Origin: Metellina segmentata
Taxonomy: Eukaryota; Arthropoda; Arachnida; Araneae; Tetragnathidae
Direction: 5' to 3'
Length of the DNA: 64,000 bases
Assembly (NCBI GenBank): GCA_947359465.1
Contig: OX375872.1
Span: 7,386,137 to 7,450,136 of the forward strand
Positions 56,752 through 64,000 of the stretch are shown piece by piece. A program made the translations under genes and the position numbers. Under the pieces are notes generated by a model. It did no database searches. It had not been told where the DNA came from and saw nothing but the letters and a program-made list of their open reading frames with translations. How positions within the stretch are numbered: the first letter of the stretch is position 1; each line of letters begins with the position of its first letter.

Positions 56752-58440
56752 GTTTCTAATACAAGTGTTTGTCCTTCTGTCCTGTACGCAGTGTCCCGAC
56801 GAATCTATGGAACTTACAATAAAGAAATTTGGTACACAGGTAGTCCGAATTTTTTGCAATTTTTCTGTCGCAGCCAAATTTTAAAAATTAATCTAGAACA
56901 TTTAAAAAAGAATTTAAAATAATTCGAATTTAATTATTATTGTTTTCCTTAGAATGGCAACAGTATAAATAGATCACAGATTCTAAACTTATTATTTCCG
57001 TTTCATTTTCCGAGCAACGATTTCAGCGGACGAACAAAACAAATACAGTTTTAACTGGAGTTATGTAGCTCTTTTTTTCTATCTTCTAGATCGTTAAGTA
57101 TAGAGTAAAAATTTCAACGGATATGAAATCTGCGGAAAATTTTACAATGGATGGGTACCTAAAAATATGATTTTCGTTGTATAAATAATTTTTAAACTGT
57201 CACTTTTATATTTTTTCCAATACCAATATCGCCTTCGGGATCGAGAGATCAGATTCATTTCCTGCGCTCAAACAATTCGAACGAAGAGAAGCAAAACAAA
57301 TAAAAAAAATTTTGACTGGCATTGTTTAGTTCTTTTTTGTAAAATCGGGATCGTTAAATATAGATTTAAAATTTCAATGAATTTGAAATCTGTGGAAACG
57401 TTTACACCAGATCGATACCTTGCATTTGATTTTCTTTAAATAAATAATTTTTCAACTGTAACATTTATTTTTGCAATACGAATCTGGGCGCATTAGACAG
57501 TGATGTCACGACTTTTACGTCCTTCGGAATCGTCTCAGGACCAACACAATGGCTGTTGCGATCGGAATTGCGAGCAATCACAGGGGGTTGGCAAGCGTTA
57601 TTATTTTTCTATTTTATCTCAATGATCGTTAAAGATAGAATAAAGATTTCAACGGATTTGAACTCTACGGTAATGGAATGGAAATTTTTAATTAACGTCG
57701 TACTAGCGCAACACAACGGTCTATCGACGATGGTCCAAGATCAATCTCCTAAGGGAAAGAACCGAGGTCAACACCACGTAAATTTCAACCACGGTCAGAT
57801 GATGAGGCAACACCTGAGCTGGCACCCCACTCTCCAAACTTCCACACCAACCCAACGTGAGGATTTTCGGCCACGACAGATTTAAGGTGCACCAGCCGCC
57901 TCTCCATGATACGTTTACAAATATACATTCACTGACTCGGATTCGAACCGTCCGATATAGAGGCTAACACCTTAACCGGTCAGTCGGCTTGAAATCTACG
58001 TAAAATTTTACATTAGGTCGATACCCTATACATTTGATTTTCTTTAAAAAAGTAACTTTTCAATTGAATATCTTTTATATTTTCGAATTCGAATTGGGCC
58101 ACATTTGACAATAACGAGGTCATCTCGGCTTTGACTTTGAATGGAAATGCATATCAATCACCGGTTTGATTTTTTTTTAAATAACTTTTCAACTGAATAT
58201 TTTTTATATTTTCTCAAGAGGTTGTGACGTCACGCCTATTATATCTCTTCGCAATAAAATGGGAATGTGTAGCAATCACCGGGGTTGGCGAGCGTTAGCG
58301 AGCAGTGGTCAGACCTGACCCTACGAAAAGAACTGTTACGGACAAGGAAAATTTGACATTAGATCGGTACCTCATCCGTTTGATTTTCTTTTAATAAATA
58401 ATTTTTCAATTAAATATTTATATTTTCGCAAGAGATTGTG
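56752..58440 (+). mobile_element. Helitron-like element with internal repeats, SINE-interrupted
   Basis: It starts near TCTAATACAAGTGTTTGTCC and has CGAATCTATGGAACTTACAA, the 5' landmark of the Helitrons at 9919 and 14093. Repeated ~230-bp units follow (AT.GTTAAA.ATAGA.T.AAA.TTTCAACGG, GATTTTCTTTAAATAAATAA, CAAGAG.TTGTGACGTCAC). It ends near CAGACCTGACCCTACGAAAAGAACTGTTACGG. No proteins; the 3' edge is uncertain. Confidence 0.55.
57670..57988 (-). mobile_element. SINE with tRNA head and target duplication
   Basis: On the minus strand the head has GGTTAAGGTGTTAGCCTCTA and the B box GGTTCGAATCC, as at 16271. The body and tail are complete to CGACGTTAATTAAAAAT. It splits the Helitron-like repeat, and TTGAA(C/A)TCTACG flanks it (57658-57669 and 57989-58000), a 12-bp duplication with one mismatch. 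Confidence 0.85.
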
Positions 58441-58448
58441 AAGATACG

Positions 58449-58580
58449 ATTCTCTTTGGAAAGATTTTACTGCTCTATTCCTAGAAATAGAATCCTTTAG
58501 AATCTTTGATAGGAATCCCTTGGAAAGGATTTGCTATTCTTTTCCTGGGAATCCTTTAGGAAGATTGTATTGTTCAAGAA
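58449..58580. repeat. Degenerate GGAATCCTTT-type repeats
   Basis: GGAAAGATTTTACTGCTCTATTCCTAG, GGAATCCCTTGGAAAGGATTTGC and GGAATCCTTTAGGAAG are loose repeats of one motif, related to the arrays at 60230-60430 and 61690-62070. Confidence 0.5.
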
Positions 58581-58759
58581 TTCGTTTGAAGCCTCGGAAG
58601 TGTTATTAGGCCTCATATAACCTAGTAATTGTAACATAAAGTAATTGAAAGGCTTCTAACAGTCCTGTGATCTTGCTAAACAGATTGACACGTGTGAGAG
58701 AGGTAGGAAGCTAATCCCACTCACAACGGGTTATATTGGTGACATCCATGAGATAAACA

Positions 58760-58865
58760 TCCAAAGACTCATTATTTTGAACCACGATCAGATGACATAG
58801 TCAACATCCCACTCTTCAAATTTCTTCAATTGGCCAACGTGAGGAAACTTGATTGAACAAGACGG
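58760..58865 (-). mobile_element. SINE body fragment
   Basis: Minus strand: CCTCACGTTGGCCAATTGAAG, AAGAGTGGGATGTTGAC and TCATCTGATCGTGGTTCAAAAT. Both ends are missing. Confidence 0.55.
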
Positions 58866-59479
58866 TCTTTGATTGAACTCTCCGGTTGCTTAACCGTTGC
58901 TATTGGAACTTCGCTTCACACACACATTTTGTTTACTGTAATACTGTTAAGTTTTCTACAAAAATATATGTACTTAGAAATTGTTTTATAGTTTTTTTGT
59001 TGCATTGAAACATAAAAGAAACGTTTTAGTAATCCTTTACTTATTACGCGTGGAAAATGTAAACTTGTATATTTTTAGTTTGTTTTCGTGCATTTTTTTT
59101 ATCATAAAAAAGTAAGAGCAATAGTGATTGCGTTTGATTTATTCAATCATTCTCCACACTAGAGTGATAAGATTCCTGTTCTAGAATTGTGCAGTAATAC
59201 TAATCAATGAACACTTCGATGTTACTCTTTCTACCACTAGATGGCGCCAATGCGATATCAAATCTCGGGAGAAAAATCTCGAGAAAGCGAGAGACAACAG
59301 AGGACGGAATTCGACATCCAAGACGAAAAAGCAAGAAACACTTCAAGTTGATCAAATGATTGCAATAAAATAATAAGATTTGTTGACTATGGATAGTTTA
59401 GAAATGTGAATGCGAAACAAAATAGGACGTTTTCAAGGCATGAAAAAAGTGAAACTTGAATCGGTTTCTTTTAAACGTT
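58866..59479. other. Unassigned sequence
   Basis: AT-rich; no gene or repeat boundary recognised. TCTCGGGAGAAAAATCTCGAGA near 59260 is a small inverted repeat. Confidence 0.35.
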
Positions 59480-59640
59480 TTTAGTCGGGTACTCAGGGGC
59501 ATGGCAAATCTGCCATGGCATCAAATGTCCTCACATATATGGGTGTCAGTTCAGTCGTTGATAGGGAATCTTTCCCTTCGTGATAAATCCGTCGACAATC
59601 TCCTTGTGTTGCTCCGGTGAGACACTAATTAACTACCAAC
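59480..59640 (+). mobile_element. SINE fragment, diverged
   Basis: AAATCTGCCATGGCATCAAA, TGTCCTCAC, GTGTCAGTTCA, GGGAATCTTTCCCTTCGTGA, GTCGACAATCTCCTTGTGTTGCTC and ACACTAATTAACTACCAACC follow the body order. Confidence 0.6.
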
Positions 59641-60229
59641 CTTGAACATTATTGAGAAACACCGTGACCTTAAATAAACGTACATTTCAAATCACTCCTA
59701 TGCATAAGAAATGGCATTTCAGAATTATATTTCATGTAAATCAAATATTTAATTTGAATTTCGATAATATGTATGATTGAAAGTACTATTTTAGTTTCAT
59801 AAGTTGCATTTTTTGGCTTCTAAATAATTGCATACTAATGCAATTCTAGAAAATCGACCGTTTTAAAGTAAATGGGAAGATGAGATGTGACAGCTTAGAC
59901 TATCTTTTTCGAAAACAAGTCAACCGCGATTTGAGCCCTGAAATGATGACTGTTTTTTGCAGTTTTTCTCTTTTCGCCTCTACCAACTCAAATCCTCTTG
60001 AGTAGTTCATAACTGATGCTTTCGCCGCTATATATGCGCCACAGATTAATTACCCCATTGATTTAGCCAGATGAAAAGATCCTTCCAGGAAGCATGGCTT
60101 TCCTATTTAAAATCTTTTTTACAGTTCGAATTCACCTAGAATACTCTTCCGTCAAGGTAATTCGATTAGTAACATCGCATCATTCCACTTTGCCTCTCCT
60201 ACATCACTTCGAACCAATTTGGGCCAATA
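59641..60229. other. Unassigned sequence
   Basis: No gene or repeat family recognised. Confidence 0.35.
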
Positions 60230-60430
60230 CTATCATTCGAAAGGATTCTATTCTTTGGAAGAAAATCATTTAATTATTCTCAAATGGATTCTAATCTTTG
60301 GAAGGAAACCATTTTATCATTTTCCAATGGATTCGATTCGCAGAAGAGTAGCAATTCAATATTAACAGAGGATTCTATCCAATATAATCGTTGTAAAGGA
60401 TTCTATTCTGAGGAGAATTCGTACTAAAGG
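60230..60430. repeat. Degenerate ~45-bp tandem repeat (GGATTCTATTC type)
   Basis: ATTCGAAAGGATTCTATTCT, CAAATGGATTCTAATCTTTGG, CCAATGGATTCGATTCGC, CAGAGGATTCTATCC and AAAGGATTCTATTCTGAGG recur at roughly 42-50-bp spacing with GGAAG.AAA.CAT linkers. Confidence 0.65.
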
Positions 60431-61135
60431 CTAAAAAGATGGATTCTTTCAACAAATCGATGCGATTATTTCGTCACGTGGGATCCAATCAATTTGACGC
60501 TACTCCCGGAAGGCCATTGTTCGGTTAGATAGTTTACATAATTATTAATATGTCATATGCACTGGACGCCGACCTGTGTGGCTTTGAGCTGTATAGTCCG
60601 CCTTTCGGAGGAAAACATTTAAGTATACAGAAATTCAAAGGCAAAACATGGAAGCACAAAAATACATAATGACAAAATTTGACACAGAACGAAATGAGAA
60701 TAAAAAGAACCCATAAACAGAAACCATACATAAAAACAGGAAATCATTTTCAGAAGGAAAAAAATGTTAAATCCTCAAATCCGAACGTTAAAAAAAAAGA
60801 CAGACAGAATGACATATGATAGTTTCGAAAGAAAGTTATTTTGAGAACTCTCGACTTCTCAGCTCTCACAGATGTAATCAATGTTGGATCTGAGAAATAC
60901 CATCACTTTAGGGATTTTATGTCAGATGGTATGGAAACATTTACTACAATTGGTAAAAAACGGATCTTGAAAAACAAGATTTCAAACTGAATGTCATTTA
61001 TTGTCCTAAATATTTGGCCACTTGAAAAAGATTTTTGTTTCCAACTCCACTAACATGATCAATTTTTTGCTCACTTTTAAATAAATGTAATACCGAAACG
61101 AGATGAACAGGATAGTAAGAATCCATCCCATGTCA
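60431..61135. other. Unassigned sequence
   Basis: A minus ORF (60534-60731) has repeated hydrophobic and Cys residues but no motif that I can place. Confidence 0.35.
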
Positions 61136-61310
61136 AAACCACACTTTAAATCTGCCGTGGTCTGAAGTGTTCTGACATTAGCGGTGTGTGGCAATGAATT
61201 AACTGGAGCAACACAACGATCGATTCATCCTGGGGTAACGAGAAGAGTGAAATCAGTCGTGGCCTCAAATGGACTCGCGTTGGCATGGTGTTGCTCGGTG
61301 TGTTTCAACA
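61136..61310 (+). mobile_element. SINE-related fragments
   Basis: TTTAAATCTGCCGTGGTCTGAAGTG and AAATCAGTCGTGGCCTCAAATGGACTCGCGTTGGCATGG are two copies of the start of the SINE body, about 100 bp apart. The rest is not recognisable. Confidence 0.5.
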
Positions 61311-61689
61311 AACTTAGTGATCTTCGGACTTTCGGGACTGCGTGTTTGGTATTGCTCTATGTATTAACCTACGTCACTCCTGGGAAGGGGATCCTATGGA
61401 AATGTTGTATTGCTTGTTTCTTTCGAATAGAATTCTTTGGAAGGGTCCAAACTGCTCATACTGTATCCAGATGTTTGAATTGGACTTTCTGAGATACTCC
61501 TTGCAACTTCCCAGCATGAAAGGTTGCTTGGGGGTTTTATGGCGCTGTATCTGGCGTCAAACACAAGGCTTGAAGTAAAAAAGAGATGACAATAGAAAAA
61601 GTTGGCTTGGGTATCCCAGAGATTGCTAGTCCCGTGCATACAAAAAATGCCTCTTAACATTACTAGAGTATCTCGTGCCCTTGAAGCTC
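61311..61689. other. Unassigned sequence
   Basis: Overlapping short ORFs on both strands without motifs. No call. Confidence 0.35.
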
Positions 61690-62070
61690 GTCAAAGGAGA
61701 TATTCCCGAGAGGTATTCTATTGGAATTCCAAAGGAGATTCGATTCGAAAGACCAAAACAAATCCAAAGTATTTACTTCAATGGAAAGGATTAGTAGAAT
61801 AATTCGAAGGAAAGGACCAAAGGAATATATTTCAGAACGATTCTATTCGAAGAAATCATTATTAGAATATTTTCAGGGGATCGGATAGTGTGGATTTATG
61901 GCGCATGATCCATCTTTCTAATGGATTCCATTCGTAGGAAATGACCAAGGGATTCTATTCAGATGAAAGGAGCAATAGAATTCTTTCAAAAGGATTATAT
62001 TCTAAGGAAATGAGTGACGTAATATTTACAATGAGTTTCACTTGAAGGAACCTCTTCTAAATGTCGAAAG
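61690..62070. repeat. Degenerate ATTCGAAGGAAA repeats
   Basis: ATTCGATTCGAAAGACCAAA, AATTCGAAGGAAAGGACCAA, GATTCTATTCGAAGAAATCA, GGATTCCATTCGTAGGAAATGACCAA and GGATTATATTCTAAGGAAATGA recur at irregular ~45-65-bp steps. Same family as 60230-60430. Confidence 0.6.
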
Positions 62071-62439
62071 CATTCTTCGAAAGATGTAGGTATCTAGTCA
62101 TCAAGGGGAGTGGGTTAAAAGCAACGCTACACTAACACGCTCCCCCCCCCATACATAACACTATTTTCTTCCACTCCCTATATAAACAAGCGCATGTCGG
62201 GTATATCTGTCAGATGAATGTGTGACCTGCCAAACTTGTCGATAATTCCAACAGGGTTTCGATTTCTCTTCACATAAAGTAATACATAAGCAATGAAAAG
62301 GCCAGTGTTATAAATTAACCCCGTTTGTCTTTGCAATGCGAGAAGTAACAGGTGGCTGTTGACGGAGCGTTACAAACAAATGGTCGTCGCGTTCGGTCCA
62401 ATCCTTTTGCTATTAGAATCAATTTTATAGCTACGGGCA
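62071..62439. other. Unassigned sequence
   Basis: No gene recognised; a C-run (62143-62151) and AT-rich stretches only. Confidence 0.35.
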
Positions 62440-62690
62440 GTGGTTACCGATCTGAGGAGAGTTGGATTACAAATAGGAGGACTTGGAATCCAATCCAAGA
62501 CCATCGTGTAGACGGGGGTTGGAACACGGTAAATCTGTCGTGGCCTCAAATGTCCTCACGTTGGCATGGTGTGGAAGTTTGGAGAGTGGGGTGCCAGCTA
62601 CCCTGTCATGTGTTTAAAATGACGGGGAGTGGTCCTCGATCTTTCCCTAGTTTATTGATCCCGTTGCCAATAACCCTCCTTCGAAATGGA
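62440..62690 (+). mobile_element. SINE copy
   Basis: AAATCTGTCGTGGCCTCAAA, TGTCCTCACGTTGGCATGG, GTGGAAGTTTGGAGAGTGGG, a GTTTAAAATGACGGGGAGTGG variant, CTCGATCTTTCCCTAG and TTGATCCCGTTGCCAATAACCC. The head is degenerate. Confidence 0.78.
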
Positions 62691-63004
62691 TTTAAAAAAG
62701 ATCGTCTGAAAAGTTGTGAGCCTCTGAGAACAAAGACTTGACCTTGAGCTCCATGAAACGAAGAGGTGCAACTCCCATTATTACTTGGGTAGCTAAGTAG
62801 TTAAAGGTAAGTAGTTAAATATTACAACCTCAAGGGTAGTAATATGGAGTTCGGCTCTACGACCTGGAAATGGGTCTCCAACAAGATGATTAGACATTCG
62901 AAGTGAAATCGATTTCACATTTACTTTTTTCAGATTACCTTTATTTACACAAATCTCAACTCAAGTTGTTTTTGTCTTTTACGAAACTTTAGGAAGGCTT
63001 TTTT
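62691..63004. other. Unassigned sequence
   Basis: Nothing recognised beyond the short repeated phrase AAGTAGTTAAA near 62800. Confidence 0.35.
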
Positions 63005-63175
63005 GAGTAGAGTTTAACACAACCGTAGAGAAAGGACTACACCTCGTCATTTTGATCAGATGACGACACCTGAGCTGGCACCCCACTCTCCAAACTTGCA
63101 CACCAAGCCAACGAGAGGAGGCCAGATTAAACGTGCACCAACTCACGGGTACAAGGCGGTCTGTGGAGCGATTGC
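63005..63175 (-). mobile_element. SINE body fragment
   Basis: Minus strand: CTCTCGTTGGCTTGGTGTGC, AAGTTTGGAGAGTGGGGTGC and CAGCTCAGGTGTCGTCATCTG; it breaks off in the 3' half. Confidence 0.7.
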
Positions 63176-63654
63176 TCTTCCAACGGCTGCTCGCGATTTC
63201 GTAGGAAACATTTGCTAACAATCGGATCAGAAGAGCACAAGTGAACTGGCAACTTTCGATTCATTCGAAATCGACAACTGGATCTCATTTTGACTAATCA
63301 ATACCACGAGCCAACGAGACACACCTTGCATCCGCGCTGCGATAGTGCCTTCCTGATTTTCTAAGTAAGTCTGTCAAATAACAAGAAAGAAGTAGACCCT
63401 ATTTCACTGAGTACAGTCGGCTGCGTAGATCCATTTCAGAGCTAAAATATGATTTGGAAGAACAGAAAGTGATCTGAACTCCTTCCTAATTGACTGTAAG
63501 AAAACAAACCCGTCTCTCAGATCGACCAATTTCGGCCACACCCTAAGAGGCGAGAACTGACAGTGAAAAGCCTTTCCTCACTCGCTGGGGAAGCAATCCA
63601 GTTCGTTTCTTCGAAACATTGAATTCCATTTCGAGTGTGGATTCAATTATCTGT
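63176..63654. other. Unassigned sequence
   Basis: No gene, RNA or repeat boundary recognised. Confidence 0.35.
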
Positions 63655-63926
63655 GGTAGAAGATGGTAGAAGAGTAACGGATTAACAACCGGGGGGTTGC
63701 GAGTTCGAATAGAACCAAAGAATACAAAGGGAATCTGTACAAAGGGAATCTGTCGTGGCCTCAAATGTCCTCACGTTGGTCGGGTGTGCCAGTTCAAGTG
63801 TTCATCTGACCGTGGTTCAAAGTCAACGTGGTGTTGTCCTCGGTTCTTTCCCTTGGGGGATTGATCCCGGACCGTGGTCATTAGACCGTTGTGCTGTTAC
63901 AGCACGTCGTTAATTAAAATACCAAC
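63655..63926 (+). mobile_element. SINE with a different tRNA-like head
   Basis: Head: AGTAACGGATTAACAACCGG and GGTTGCGAGTTCGAAT (B box), unlike the head at 16271. The body is the common one: AATCTGTCGTGGCCTCAAAT, GTCCTCACGTTGG, GTTCAAAGTCAACGTGGTG, GGGGGATTGATCCCGGACCG, GTCGTTAATTAAAATACCAACC. Confidence 0.82.
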
Positions 63927-63939
63927 CGTGTTATATGAG

Positions 63940-64000
63940 GCATGCGGTAGATCAGTTGGAATAGCAACGGATTATCAACCGGAAGGTTGCGAGTTCGAAA
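63940..64000 (+). mobile_element. tRNA-like SINE head cut by the window end
   Basis: TAGATCAGTTGGAATAGCAA (A box region) and GGTTGCGAGTTCGAA (B box) with a CGGATTATCAACCGG stem between them. Because the same head precedes a SINE body 280 bp upstream, this is more likely a second SINE than a functional tRNA gene. Confidence 0.65.

Noticed and set aside
63940..64000. A functional tRNA gene at the window end
   Set aside because: The same head precedes a SINE body at 63655, the acceptor stem cannot be checked, and the sequence is cut off.

Overview
This is a gene-poor, AT-rich animal nuclear window, almost certainly from an arthropod. Spliced exons with GT/AG junctions, tRNA-derived SINEs, Ty3/gypsy, jockey-like, hAT, Tc1/mariner and Helitron elements, and the absence of bacterial-type genes all point there. 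The particular mix (gypsy Gag beginning MAFLGRARQ, a pol with integrase ahead of RT, RNase-H-bearing LINEs) reminds me of chelicerates, perhaps spiders. That last step is recall, not proof.

Only one ordinary host gene is recognisable: the last three coding exons (4631-7350, + strand) of a TBC1D1/TBC1D4-type Rab GTPase-activating protein, carrying the C-terminal coiled-coil tail. Its introns hold SINEs, and a 953-bp hAT MITE sits just upstream of the first visible exon. The TBC (RabGAP) domain itself is not in the window.

Everything else is layered mobile DNA. Main blocks: (a) 8.1-14.1 kb, a Tc1/mariner-like transposase relic, short Helitrons and a decayed Helitron helicase whose C-terminus runs into a 13-copy 22-bp minisatellite; (b) 14.7-18.1 kb, tandem repeats, a SINE with a clear tRNA head and a long repeat family also found at 1.0-1.9 and 56.2-56.4 kb; (c) 18.1-21.4 kb, an element with ~100-bp inverted ends carrying a broken gene of an unclassified transposon-associated family, with a deleted Tc1 copy inserted beside its right end; (d) 22.0-24.1 kb, a second inverted-repeat-ended element; (e) 24.2-29.8 kb, a giant foldback with ~1.1-kb inverted arms, interrupted by a LINE (14-bp target duplication) and by a Helitron whose empty site survives in the opposite arm; (f) 32.5-36.6 kb, a decayed gypsy element; (g) 37.9-39.7 and 40.9-43.3 kb, two cases of hAT inside hAT; (h) 46.7-50.4 kb, a young gypsy copy with identical 224-bp LTRs and an internally deleted gag-pol frame; (i) 51.1-55.3 kb, a decayed gypsy pol with integrase before reverse transcriptase, abutting a jockey-like LINE 5' part; (j) 55.9-64.0 kb, Helitron-like repeats, many copies of one SINE family and degenerate minisatellites.

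No host pathway links these units. The window reads as a record of nested insertions. All similarity statements come from reading the translated sequence and pattern memory; no database search was run.
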